From Diphasiastrum complanatum (lineage: Eukaryota; Streptophyta; Lycopodiopsida; Lycopodiales; Lycopodiaceae), in contig CM055093.1 of NCBI GenBank assembly GCA_029204225.1, forward strand, positions 1,487,877-1,551,876: a stretch of 64,000 nt of DNA. The letters run 5' to 3'. The notes below the pieces were generated by a model, which did no database searches, was not told where the DNA came from, and saw nothing but the letters and a program-made list of their open reading frames with translations. Positions 24,480-40,300 of the stretch are shown piece after piece (the first letter of the stretch is position 1; each line of letters begins with the position of its first letter). The position numbers were made by a program, and so were the translations under genes.

Positions 24480-25960
24480 TTGAGAAATATTATCAATTCT
24501 GAAGAAGACATCGAAAATTATATAGCTGAATATACAAAAAGACAATTAATTGATCATGAACAAAGTCAACAAATTGTAAATATATTGCTCCAAAAAAAAA
24601 CACTTGAAGGTGAAATATTGACAAATGATGAAGATCACATGAAACCTATAGCTTTGGATTCTGATACCATTCAAACTTTACAATTGGAGCACAGATTTGA
24701 ACATTTAAAGACATCTAACTTGACACAAGAACAAACACATGCTTATAACATGTTGACAATACAAACATCCGAAATCTCCATCATATCAAGAACTCCTAGT
24801 AGTGGAAAAACAATGTTTATAAAATATCTAGCATAGAAATTTTGTTGCATGGATAGAAATGTATTGCTATCAGCAACAACTGGAGCTGCAACAAAAAGAC
24901 TTAGCAAAACTGCTATGACTGTGCACAATCTATTATCTATTCCTATAAAGAACCTCCATGTCCAAAATTTAAGTCCGACAGACTTCGGCTATAAATTGAT
25001 AGCCGATGCTGAACTTATCATAATTGATGAGATGTCAATGATGGCATCCCACACTTTGCAATTGGTTGTGCATCAAGTCAATCAAGTGAAAAACAATCCT
25101 CAAAAGAATCGTTTCAAAAATCTCATTCTATTACTAGTTGGAGACCATGCACAATTACCTGCAATATGTCAACATAGACAAGAATCTTTTTGTTGGCCAT
25201 GTCATATATGTTCTTTTCCATATCGGAAAATTGCAACGCATTTCAATTTGACATATTCAGTGAGACATTATGAAGATCCTATGTATTTAGAATTTTTGAA
25301 CATCATACGAAGTAGACAACCAACAATGAATGAAATATATAATGTGTTTTATGATAGAATAATAACCGAGAGACAAGCTTTTAAAATGATAGATGACAAT
25401 ATTTCAATCATCTGTACACATCGTGAAGATGTTATAAAATTGAATGAATATGCACTATAAAAACTATATGATTCCTCTCAAATAATACAACCACAATAAA
25501 AAGTAATGCATCACACGTGCCCGAAATGCAAAGTTGGTTGATGGAAGAAAAATTCCATCAAATACCAAAATTAGCTGTTGTTACAAAGGTGATGCTACTT
25601 TCCAACATGGATATTGGTAAAGGAGCTATAAATGGAGCTATAGGGACAATTATGGAGCTAATTTTCAAAGAACAATCAGCGAAAATCAAGTCAATAAAAG
25701 TGAGAATTGAAAATATGAATAGACACATTCTTGTGACTAGGTGAAAGTTTGCAAAAGTAAGATACAATACACATATCTACTACAAGTCAACATTTCCTCT
25801 CACTCTAGCGTATGCAGTGACAGCTCACAAATCCCAAGGGATGACAATAAAAAATACAACAACCTTAAACATAAAAAAAAACTTCTGCCCTGCATTGACA
25901 TATGTCGTGCTCTCAAGAGACAAATCATAACTTGTCTAATCTTACAAAAATTAGCTATTC
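24480..25960 (+). pseudogene. Helitron PIF1-like helicase region, decayed
   Basis: This continues the Rep region, as in Helitron RepHel proteins. RTPSSGKTMFIKYLA (about 24785-24835) is Walker A with its first Gly lost. After a stop at 24836 the frame 24849-25460 carries IIIDEMSMM (Walker B), LLLVGDHAQLPAI and VRHYEDP. The frame breaks again, but VTKVMLLSNMDIGKGAINGA follows near 25585, and AYAVTAHKSQGMTI then LTYVVLSR near 25810-25910, the last helicase motifs. At least three lesions make it inactive. It would unwind DNA behind the Rep domain. Confidence 0.9.
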
Positions 25961-26034
25961 AAAAAACTAAAAGAAGAAGCAACAACTGACAACATCGCAA
26001 CAACAACAACAACAATGACATATCCATGAACAAA

Positions 26035-26635
26035 ACAAATGTTCTTCATGAATATAGGTGGAATAGAACCCGAGGAATACATGAACGATTATCGAACAAG
26101 ATACTTGCTATCATTACTTATTAATGAGAAAAAAAGTGCACGGGATAAATTTCAAAGTACTAATAATGGTCGACCAATTGAAGGTAACTATCTATAAAAC
26201 AAGAATATTTAGTATTTTGATATCCTTTTTTCAGTAATCAATACCTATACTTTATTGTTTAAACAATTACTTACAATCACTTTATTGCATGATTTCTTAT
26301 CCATTTATTCCAAAAATTTCAAATCACTATTCCTGACACAATACATACGAATTCTACAACAATGCGTTATTTTGAATCAAATGTAAACAAATCCTACTAC
26401 ATAGTGAGAAATTTGTATTTTGGACAAAACATTCCAATCAATGATTGGAATGAAATGACTTGTGTACAATCTGACGCAATTGCAACTGATCTTGATAAAC
26501 ACTTTGGTCACATGAATCAATGTAAAAACAAATTGACAAATGAACCAATCACATTTTCTTCTATAATACAAATGGTCAATCCTACAATAACACATCTATT
26601 TGAGTCTCCCCCTCAAATACAAGAACATAAGGTAT
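26035..26635 (+). pseudogene. Unknown C-terminal segment between helicase and GIY-YIG domain
   Basis: Open segments MNIGGIEPEEYMNDYRTRYL (from about 26050) and 26362-26630 (SYYIVRNLYFGQNIPINDWNEM). A gap at about 26185-26360 looks like an intron: it starts GTAAC after a GG. No family recognised. It may be part of the Helitron protein or a separate gene. Confidence 0.4.
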
Positions 26636-26834
26636 TACGAACATTTCTTTTTATATTTCTATTATGAAATATGGAAAATAATTTTCAACTTAACTTTATT
26701 ACATGATTTTCAAGTTATCACAGAAGAAGATGTAGCATCAACAAGTGCTAAAGGTATATCAAACTCTATTTATCTATTTCATTTTCGAAAGTTTAACTAT
26801 GCAATTTTACAAAAAAATACATTAGATAAATTGT

Positions 26835-27191
26835 TTGAATGCAAGAAAACACACCTCCACCAAAAAGAGCACGAAGAACATTCACATCTACAAATTAGAA
26901 TGCATCAAAAACAAAAAAGTTTACATTGGACAAACAACATCACTGACAAAAAGATATCACCAACATTGTAAAAACCCTCCTTTGGCAAATGCATCTCTAT
27001 ACGCTCCTTTTAAAAATAATTTTATTATATCTACAATTTGTACTACTTGTGACAAAAAGATTGCAAATAATTTAGAATCATTCTATATAGATCTATTTGC
27101 TTCTTGTGGCTCAAATGGTTATAACATATTAAAAAAAAACCCAAGCGATTCCAAAAAATATTGGTACTTGAAAAGACGTCAATACATATAA
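26835..27191 (+). CDS. GIY-YIG endonuclease domain protein downstream of the Helitron helicase
   Basis: This 118-codon open frame contains IHIYKLECIKNKKVYIGQT, then LTKRYHQH, the N-terminal GIY-YIG half with both tyrosines, the glycine, Arg and His. ANNLESFYIDLF supplies the catalytic Glu, and NGYNILKKNP is the usual end of the domain. Such domains cut DNA, for example in homing nucleases and Penelope retroelements. The domain itself has no stops, although the preceding sequence is broken, so the true start is unclear: Met26835 may be internal to a longer spliced protein. I do not know this domain as part of plant Helitrons. Association with the Helitron is inferred from strand, spacing (about 0.9 kb) and similar AT-rich composition. 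Confidence 0.75.
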   Translation: MNARKHTSTKKSTKNIHIYKLECIKNKKVYIGQTTSLTKRYHQHCKNPPLANASLYAPFKNNFIISTICTTCDKKIANNLESFYIDLFASCGSNGYNILKKNPSDSKKYWYLKRRQYI

Positions 27192-29985
<2,794 letters not shown>

Positions 29986-29987
29986 TA

Positions 29988-31540
29988 CTAGACATGGACG
30001 TAACACATAGATTCTTCAATATACATTGTAGGCGGTCTGCGTTCTCGTCGATCTCTTGGGAGGTAAGTGAGATTGATCGCTTCCTTGATTACTTTGTCGC
30101 TTTTGAGCTGCAACATCTTCTTCTGATTCGCTGTTAATAAGCTATTCGTCTGGTGTAGACAAGCTTGGACCTTCGACATAATCAAATGACAGACATGGAG
30201 GTTGACTTTATTGGTTGGATAGTTGAGATCAAGTGCTAAGAACTATTTCAACATGTTTAACTCAGATGTATGATTCAAATGTCCCAATCTATTATGCCAA
30301 AGTAATGCCTTATTGACTAGAATAGAGGTATTCAAGGTTTGACTTGTGTAAGAATAACTATGAATCAGTCTATATAAGTATCCACGCCTTTTGCCGAGCG
30401 CAAGGATCTTATTTGTTCTATCAACAATTCGACATTGATCAGACTCAAACTCTACTCTATGACCTAAATTAGTAATTCACTTACTGACAACAGATTTGTA
30501 GAGAGTTTGGATACATATAAAACATTCGGTAGTAGTTTGAATTGATCATGTTGGAACTTCAATCTTACAATGCCTTCACCTTCGATAGTATGTGTACTAT
30601 CGTCGCCAGATGATTGGCCATATGTTGAATAGCTCCAGAATCCAGAAACCAAGAATTATCGACTTGCACTTTTTGGTCTCCATAAATGCTCCTTCTTCCA
30701 TGTCAAGTACGGGAGATAGAGATGATACTACGACTTGCTTATTGGTGTTCTTTGCTTTAATATTCTACAATCCTGGATCTCATGACTAGTGTGTTTGTAA
30801 TAATTACAGAACATCTTCTTTTTCGATTGTGGATTCGATAGTTGTTCTTGACTCTGTGTTGGCTTCTGATTCAATGCGGATTGCTAAGAGCTTTTCTTCT
30901 TCTGTGGTTTCGAGCCTTTGTTGACATATAGAGCGTGAGATGATGAAGTCAAAGAGGTGTATTGACTTCTTTGATTGTCTTCTTGTAGCAACATAGTGAT
31001 AACTCTGGTGAGAGTTAAATTTGAGTCTGTTGTAATGATCATCACCCAGTTTTCATACATAGAAGACAAGCTCGTTAGCAATGATGTAATGGCATCTTGA
31101 TCATCTATAGTTGATCCAACAATTGCCATTTGTTGCAAGAGATTCTTGAATGGGTTAACGTGATTATGAAGAGAATCACCATTCAACATCTTGAGCGAGA
31201 AGAATTTCCTTGTGAGATGCAACTTGGAAGTCACGTCCCTCACTCATATAGTGTGCTCAGGATGTCTCATACGTCTTTCGAAGTTTGAGCTTTTGATATA
31301 TGGCCAATCTGAGTGTCTGATATTCTGAGAATGATGAGCGCAAAAGCTTTAACATCATTCGATTTCCATTTAGAGTCGAGTGTGTTGTCTTCAAGCTTCA
31401 ATTCGATAACTGTGACAACATCCCACAACTCGTTGACAATCAGCAAGGTCAAAGTACATTTACCACGTGGAGTTCTCACAACTCGCCACATGGCAAACAT
31501 ATTTTTCTCACTCCCATAATAAGCAAAGTTCATGTCCTAC
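29988..31540 (-). pseudogene. Ty1/copia gag-protease relic
   Basis: Read on the minus strand: Gag-like segments at 31267-31533 (LWDVVTVIELKLEDN) and 30884-31243 (TRKFFSLKMLNGDSLHNHVNPFKNLL; MYENWVMII). A zinc-knuckle trace MFCNYYKHTSHEIQDC near 30810 has Tyr replacing the second Cys. The protease motif FLDSGAIQHMANH near 30640 is followed by VLYVSKLSTNLLSVSELL. No integrase or RT follows. Frameshifts and stops show it is dead. Boundaries and LTRs were not found. Confidence 0.8.
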
Positions 31541-34326
31541 ACATTGTAGTTGTGAAGATGCACGTGAAACTTGCAACAAACTTTCAAATTTGTGTGGAGG
31601 CGGCAGCTCCTTTGGCTCACACGTGCGAGTGTACAAAACCATCTTTGGCGTACGACCATGAGAACGTATGTGAGTCATTGTACGAACCTTTGTCAAGGTA
31701 GACACCACCTTACAGATGTTCTACGACCGGTTGGAAAACCCATGGCCACTATGATTCCAACCCATGACCACTATGATTCCAACATCATTTAAGATCTATT
31801 ATGACAAGATTATTATGCCAAGTTAATGAAAGTGAAGAAGAAGAAAAGGAATAAGAAGAGAGTGCCTTATTGTTATTGTTTTCTTGGCTTTTGCGTTGGT
31901 TAACAAAAGCCGATTGCTTCTCCCTACATTGATCGTGGCCCATTGCCACAACGAGCTCGGTGTCAGGTTGGATCTTCCCTCTTGACTCGCATTGCTTCAG
32001 CTGGTAGCTTGTTATTATTAGTGTAGATTATGCACCTCACTTGCTATCCTTGACATGATTTTTTCTCTTTTCGAAGGATTCATGCCTTTAACCTTCCCTG
32101 GGTTGGACATTTTTATAAGGATCTTAGATGCTGCACTGTTCATTTGCTATTCATAACAAAATCTCAAGCCAATCTTATGATGAACATACCAACACTCAAC
32201 TTTTGAATCAATAGGTGAAATGCCAATTGCCAATTTCGGCATGTAAGACTTTCATCGGTTTTTTGCGAGCATTGGCATGAATCCTTCTGTGAGCCTGTCG
32301 CAGGCAAAGCAACTTGAAATGCTAGCCCAAGTTATTTTGCCTGTTGACTACTTGCTTTTATAGAAGCAGCTAGGCGATCATATCACCCTTCACAATGGAA
32401 GATGATTTAGAAAACAAGATTCAGATCAATCATAGTCCTATTAGAAGATCAACTCTTTAATATGCGTGAAATGATCAAGTTTGGGGACCCCATCACCTAG
32501 TCCGTACTAATCAGAACATGATCTTTTCTTACAAATCTGGTTGGTTATAATTACCAGCCCTTAAAATACAGAGCCCTTGTGTGTGGAATCTTGAAAATAT
32601 GGAGTCCTTATGAATGGAATCCAAAAATATGGAGCCCTTTTGAATGGAATCCGAAAATACGTAGCTCTTGGATCGAACTGAAAATTTCTGTCCTCTAATG
32701 GCATTAGGTGTGCTTGGCTTAATTTTTGGGTACGATTTTTAGGACACATATTAAGCTGGTTAGTGTGTGTTTATGGGCGTATGTGATGGCCCTTCCTCTC
32801 ATCTTGCTGCTTCCGCGGTTCGACGAGAGGACTCACCATTTCCCTTACAGTCCTCTTAACATACATTATCTAGTTTGTAAACAAGAGGCCATTGTTGCAT
32901 TTGGAGGCAACTGACATCATCATTGACATTGATATTGGGGTGAAGCTTAGGCTTCTACTTGGTTGGGTGGTTTGGCTCCAATGTCTCCTTTTGAGTGTTC
33001 TTGCAAGCTTGATCTTTGGGGTTCGTCACAAAATCTCATGCACGTCGATCCACATTTGCTTTCCTCCTTTCAAAAGGTTCCACTTTTCTTTCAGTTACGT
33101 GTGACTTAGTTCATCACTCTGCCTGGAATTATTAGCTTGTGAAGAGACATGGTTAGATTGTCGATTCCCTTCCTACCATGAACTTCAAATATGATTTATG
33201 TAGCTTTTCATATTTGCTTTTTCTTCTCTTTGCATGCTCTTTGACGACACTTCAAGGCCTTTTAAACCTATAATGTTTGAATGCTTGTATACTTGAATGT
33301 TAAATTCTTGTTTGTCTTTTGATGGTTTGCTTTCCACATAAAATCCCACTCTCCAAAAAATATGATGGTACCATGGATCTTCGTAAGTCTTTGTAGCTCG
33401 TCCTTTTCCTTACATGCATGTCTTACAACTTATAGCTGTCCTCAGGTACCATATGATTCTCAAAGTCTTCCTAGGCTTAAAAAAGTCAGCTCTTCAGCTT
33501 ATTTTCTCAATCGTGTCTCATGTTGTGCAGTACAATTTGCACAACATCTTGTCTGGTAGCAACCTTACTACCCAGGTCCAGTATTCATAGATTGTCATGA
33601 TGTCTTATCGTAGCACCAGTGCACTGGATCAAGGAGTTGTCAGAACATTAAAGATGCTATGTTCTTTCTTTGCGACATTAGTTACTAGAACAGTCTTACT
33701 CCTTTTTCAGGCATCAGATGGAACGACCTTGGAAATCAGCAGGTGATTAGCATATTCAATCAAACACATGCGTTGTTCCTTTTGAGTGGGACGTGTGAAG
33801 ACATAAAAATTAGTCCTGCTTTACGTCATGGAAAAAGGGAGAAAGCCTTGAGGCATAAATTCTCGAGGTAGTTTAGAGTATAGAACAATCGTCAATGCTG
33901 AATATTGTTATTAAGCCATGCAATGGCCATGAATTGCAAAAGTAGGTATATGTTGATTCAGAGTAGCAGCTATCCAGATTTTTTTTAATGCAACTAAGGT
34001 TGTTAAGTTTCCAGGAAAATCCCTGCGGGGCAACAATGTGCGGTCGATTTGAAAAAGAAGCAGTCACTGTACAATATCACAAAGACTTTGGAAAAGTCAG
34101 AATTGTACAGGTAGAGCTCACGTGCTAAAAGAAATTTGCTTTGTTTTCTATTCTCGAAACACTTATATTTGACAGGTATTACCTTTTTCTGTGTGAGAGA
34201 GATTTTAGAATATGAAGCCGAAATATAAAGCTCTTGGATAAAGCAAAATTTTTGAAATCCCTTTTCATGTATAGGGTATAATGTAATCCCAGCATCACTT
34301 TTCAGTAACTTAATAAATGCTGTCAG
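31541..34326. other. Spacer before the CEP295-like exons
   Basis: No supported gene. About 32580-32675 contains three imperfect 32-bp tandem units (GGAATCCRAAAATAYGGAGC). A possible small exon at 33711-33742 lies between a TTTTTCAG acceptor and a GTGATT donor but does not resemble the expected N-terminus of the gene downstream, so it is not called. Confidence 0.5.
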
Positions 34327-37300
34327 GTTCGAGCTCGACAGATACAATCAGCTGCTCAGCAGGTGCAAAGATTTCGAGAAAAAGAGAGACAAAGCAGATC
34401 TAATTTTCTGTACCGTCAGAAGGTTATTCTTTGGAAAAAAATTCCTAGTAAACAGCTATTTGAATATTTAGAGGGATACTTTAACTGTCGTGTTGGTAGC
34501 ACAAAAAATGATTGCACAAAGTTAGCATATAATGAGGAAATAAAGTTTGGTTAGATGTGAAATATATCCTGATCACCAACAGAAAACAAGAGATGGTATC
34601 CTAATAAGGCCCTCCCCATTCAGTGATTGTTACTCTTCCAACCAGTGATTTGTGCTAAACCTTTGCATATAGAGAGTTAAAAAATTCATTAAAGGGATGG
34701 GAAATATAAGAACGTTATGAATGTCTGAATGAAATCTTTGTAAGCAACTGTGCATACACCTACTGTTGCATATGGTCCGTGCTATCTATGCTCTGCATGC
34801 TGGCGATGTCTACGATTGTTGGTAGGATAAATAGAGTCGAATGTAATGGGGGTTGTGATTACGTGGTCATGGCCTCACACACACACGCAGGCACGCACAG
34901 ACAGGCGAATAGGTAGATGAAGTTTTTTGGAATTTTTTCCTCCCATGAAACAAATTCCTCAAAATAAATTAGACTGCACATTGTGCAATTACTGTACCAT
35001 GCTTTAGCGCAAAGATGAGATAATGTAGTACCTCATCTGGAATGATGGGATGTGTGCAGTACGGTATAAGCTTAGGATGCCTCTTGCTAAGCCTCTTCAT
35101 GGTCTGAAAGCATCCATATCCTGTTATGAATCCGGAAATAAAGATCTTTGATCTTGACTATGGTCACCTTTTAATTTTAGGAGTGAAGTATAGTAGAACC
35201 AGGAACCCTATCTGAAGATGGGAAGGTAGGAGCCAGAAACATTGTTCTTCAAACCTCCTTGGGATAGATATAGAGGCATCAAATAATGACAGTCAAGTTC
35301 CGTTTCTTGTCTGTTATGATTGGCTTCAAATTAGGTCCTGATAGTAGAAATTTATGTGGCTATGTACAGAAATGAGGTAAATTACAGGTAGCCTCTGTAG
35401 TACATTAAATAGAGAATGAAAGAGTTTCAGTAACGGGTTTAAAACCACCCATTTTTGTGTTCTTAAATGAGCTACTTAGAGAACGTTTTCCAGCTGTAAT
35501 TTTCTATCCTGGCTAAATTTGACAAAGGGAATGGAGTTGGTGGTAGGTATTGCAAGAGCATAAGCAATAGCTCTTTCTGGAGTTTTCTCTTCCTCATCTT
35601 ATTTATCGAGCTTTTGTGACTGGTGTGTCTGGATGTTAGGAGGCATGGGAGGAGAAAAAGAGGATGCGTGTTGCGGATATTGAAGCTGGGTATGTAAATG
35701 CCGTGCAGAATATTGGCCAGGGTTACAAAGCTGCTGCTGTGGTGCAAACTTATGAGGTGCAAAAAGTTTTTGATCCCATCTTGTGCAGCAAGTTCTGAGA
35801 TGCATGTTTGAATTGGCATGTTGGCAGCAAACATAGTCATACAAATTCACTGCAAAAAATGAGGAGACAATGCTTCAAAAGTGAGTTACAGTGAACTTAC
35901 AGGAGACAATGATAATAACTGACTGTTTATTCAATAATAACGTGGCAGTGTAAGGAAAAGTAGTATCCCTTCATCAACTTTAAATTTCATGTGGATATTT
36001 TATTAAGTCATAGTAGATGGTTGATGTTTCTGTATAAGTGTTAGCATGCTAAGCTGATTATGGTGCTATATATAAGATAGTGTAACCAACATTTGCCATG
36101 CCATTTAGCCATCTTCATCTAGTAGGTGGCTTAAGTCATTTGTCTAAGGCTTTGATACACAAGCTCTTCTCTAACTTCCTCAAAGAAAACAAAAAATTAG
36201 TTCTAACTTCTAACAAAGTAAATAGTGGGTGCTCTATTCATTGTAGTGATACTAACCATTCCTGTTGTATCTTACACAATTGCTTGGTTGTGTTTAGAAC
36301 CCAAAGTTATGAATTTGATTTGCACCTATGAAGAAGTTAGAATGTCTAATCAAGAAGCTGGAAGCTGAAAATGTCTATGAAATGGCACCTGAGCTGAAAG
36401 CGCTTGAAAAGCCATTGTTTTATAGACTTTAAAAGTACTTCAGGTTGGAATACTGGTAGGAAAGAAGTATACATGTACCCTTTGAGTTGCAAAACCTTGA
36501 ATTCTTATACTGTAATTTTGGTTATAATTTAGTTGTTTTGAGCAGCTTTTTGGACCTTGGGTATGCACCTTGGACCTTCTAAAAGTTGACATTCAATTGG
36601 ATCTCCCCACATTTGTAGTCTTCTATAGAAAATTATCGAAGAATTGTTTTACAGATTTTGTTAGGGTGTCTAGAAGTTGAGATACTGAAATTCAAGATTC
36701 AGCCAGTCATATCTTCTTCAGTTGTTAGAAAAAGAGCTCACACATTATTAGGTTGTGATTACATCTGGGCCTTCCAACAGTAGGTCACTGAATGATCTAC
36801 AACTAGTTTTAGATTCGAGTGCCTTGAAGTTTTAATTTTGACGATGTACTGTTCAGCCCGTCATGCGGTTGAGCTTATTACATATTTGCATTGCTAGTTG
36901 CGGGCACCGAGAAATTTAGCATTATTTTGCAGTTTGACACATTGTGTTGCTTACTGAAGCCACCAAATGGTATCCAATTTAGGGTCTCAGACCCTAAAGC
37001 TTGCTCTGAATTGGCTCACAACTGGCAGTACTTTGCTGCAGAGAATTTGATATCAGTTTTGCAAATTGATTAGTGCTTCAACATGCTCCAGCAGTTGATA
37101 TTTTTTACTTTCGGCATGCTGAACATCCATAGTGATGCTCTTTACATTAGAGTCCAAAATCCTAAATCTGGTCCACATTTGCACCATGTGATGTCATTTT
37201 GCTGCCCAAATACTCATGATTTATTTACAACTTATTTGGTGCTTCAACAATCTTTCAATGTGGTACTTTTTGTTTGAAAAAAAACAGATTCAAAACATAC

Positions 37301-40300
37301 TTGAAGGATCTTAGATCTTTGGCCAATTTGGAGTGCACATCTAGATTTAGCTACAAGATAGAAATCATCAATGTACACATGCTAGATTTGCATAAATCAC
37401 TAAGATCTGATCATAAGCACTAAGATCCAATATGGTACTGTCCCTGTCCGTACAACAGCAACAGCATATTGTCTTTCACATGTGTGAAATCAAGATCAAC
37501 AACAAAAATGACATTCTACACACTAGAAATCAAGATATCTTGAGAAATAGACATGAGACATAAAATCAAAAGAGATGAATTCTGTTAGAAATAATGTTAG
37601 TTTCCCATAGGTTACTTTGACCCAAAAGGTTGAGACTTGTGTAACCATGGGGTAGGTTTATTATTTAGACCATGTTAAGATAGTTTTAGTTAAGTTGGAC
37701 CCAATTTTGGTCTAGTGGTAACTCGTGGGTCCAAGTAAAGTCTAATTCTGTTAAGGGACCCTATCTTGACTTTTGGGAGTGCCCTATAATTAGTAGTGGG
37801 TTTGGAAGGTTCTAGAACTTAGAGTTTGGAAGAGTCTAGGCCCTTGGAAGGCCTATTTATATGTACTCATTGTTCATTTGTAATTCATTCCCTTTCAAGC
37901 ATTGCTACTACATTCTCTCTCCTTGAGGGCGCCTAACCCTCTCCCTCTTCTTCTCCTTCTTCTTCTTCTCCTTGTATATGGAGATTGAATGTTAGAAGGA
38001 TCTTGGCACTTTGATTTCCTACATGGTATCAGAGCCATGGATTTTCTATGCTTGATTTAGGGCGCCCTATGAAAAGAGATTGTCTTCACTTAGGGATCAC
38101 AAAAATTCAGCACCTTTGCTGATTTTTTGGAGTGAAAATCCGTTTTTTGACTCTTTTTTGTTTTGCAGGAGGGTGCCACATATCAAAGAAGATAACAGGA
38201 TTTTGGGCACCCAAAAATCAGGTTGTGGTTTGCTGATTTTTCAGGTTGCAAGAAGGCACCATTAATTATCTTCTTCGGGGCTGCTTTTAGGTCGCCCACA
38301 TCCGTGTAGGTTTATCCTACTTCCGTTGGTCCGCTGCTGCCCTATTTTTCAGATTTGCTCCTTTGCAAGAGGGCGCCCATCTACAAGCAATTTCTATTCT
38401 TCTGATTTGGCTGAAAAATCAGCACCCTTGCTGATTTTACAAAGTGAAGATCCACTTCTTTTTGCTTGTTTCCAGGTGTGGAAGAAGGCGCTAATTTTTT
38501 TGTGATGATCCGATCACATTCCGAGGCTGAAAATTGGACAGCATATTACCATTTGTAGGGTGTTGCAACAGCCCTATCCGTGTGTGTATTGTTCACACTT
38601 TTTGGCAAGAAAGAAGGGTTCCGGAAAAAGCTTTGTTGGAGGCTAACCTGATTCTTTGCTTGCTAGTTTTTGAGTTTGTAATGCAATTTCAGGCTGAAAT
38701 TTTCAGCACACAAGGCTTGTAGGAGGGCGAGTTCCTACATCCATCTATTGTGTGGTTTCGACACATTCCGGTACTGATTTGTCAGATTTGATACTTGCTG
38801 GTTTTTGTGTCTTTTAGGGCACATGTAGGGTTTGAAAAAGTTTATCTTCTTGGCTGGTTCTTATGGCAAGAGATTTGGGAGCAATTCGTACTTGTTCGAA
38901 TGAAGATATGTTGGATGGCACCAACTATTCTTCATGGAGTTGCAAGTTGAGGTTTTGCATCGACGTGATGATGAAGATTTTATCGGTAACAAGATCTATG
39001 TTATATCATTTGAGATTTTTCAAGACCTCTAAAAGTGCTTGGGAAACACTTTTAAAGATATACCAAGTAAAGGATTCAGCATCATGCTTTCTCCTCTCTA
39101 CTTCATCCTCTTTGAAGGTAGAAGAGCAAAGGCATGCAAAGTTTGATCATTGTCTTTCTACAAGTACAAGTTTGCATTCGAATGTTGGTATGGTAGAGCA
39201 TTCTTCTTCTCTTTAGCCATTTGTTGCAAATGATGGATGCATTAGTGAAGAACTTTATGAGCAAGCTTCTCAAGTTAATGTTTTGGAAAAGGCTGAAATC
39301 AAGCATTCTTTGAAGCCATTTTGTACTAGCTGCTGGTTTTTTTCTTGAAGATGGTGGACAGCAGATTCAGCCATGGTTTATTGATCATTTTCAGCCTATG
39401 TTACATCGTGAACATCCTATTATGCATCGGGAACGGCCTGCGGAAGGTTTTTGGACAACAAGGTCGACATTTGGAACACTTTGGACAGCAAAGTGTTTGT
39501 GATTTTGTGGCTGTTGGACAGCCTGCTACAGCCTCTTGTTGGCTGTCCGAGTCTTTGCGGGATAGGAAAGCATCTTTTTACCTTGGAGGGAACACACATC
39601 GGGCATGATTGGGGTTGAGATTTCGACTACTTCGACTACATCAAGCTGAAGTTTTTTTGGCGGCATTAAGCTTGGACAACAAGCTACATCTTTTCTTTTT
39701 CGACTACATGGAGTTTTGGGCAGCATGCAACACTTTGCATTTTTGTTGCAATTTTTCATACTTCATGTCATGTTATGTTTTTACATTATCATTTAAGGAG
39801 GGTGTTAGAAATAATAAATGATAATGCTAGTTTCCCATATGTTACTTTGACCCAAAAGGTTGAGACTTGTGTAACCATGGGGTAGCTTTATTATTTAGAC
39901 CATGTTAAGATAGTTTTAGTTAAGTTGGACCCAATTTTGGTCTAGTGGTAACTCGTGGGTCCAAGTAAAGTCTAATTATGTTAAGGGACCCTATCTTGAC
40001 TTTTGGGAGAGCCCTATAATTAGTAGTGGGTTGGAAGGTTCTAGAACTTAGATTTTGGAAGAGTCTAGGCCCTTGGAAGGTCTATTTATATGTACTCATT
40101 GTTCATTTGTAATTCATTCCCTTTCAAGCATTGCTACTACATTCTCTCTCCTTGAGGGCGCCTAATCCTCTCCCTCTTCTTCTTCTTCTTCTTGTATATG
40201 GAGATTGAATGTTAGAAGGATCTTGGCACTTTGATTTCCTACAAATTCACATAAAATGAGAATACAAAGATCATTTCTCCACGCTGGTACTGCTATTTAT

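Noticed and set aside
20977-27191. Giant-virus (NCLDV) insertion, suggested by histone-like, PIF1-like and GIY-YIG sequences
   Set aside because: The Rep blocks with HAHIILW and the Rep-helicase order are specific to Helitrons, and no capsid, polymerase or packaging genes are present.
33711-33742. Small upstream exon for the CEP295-like gene
   Set aside because: It has splice-like borders, but the peptide does not resemble the expected N-terminus and the phase cannot be tested.
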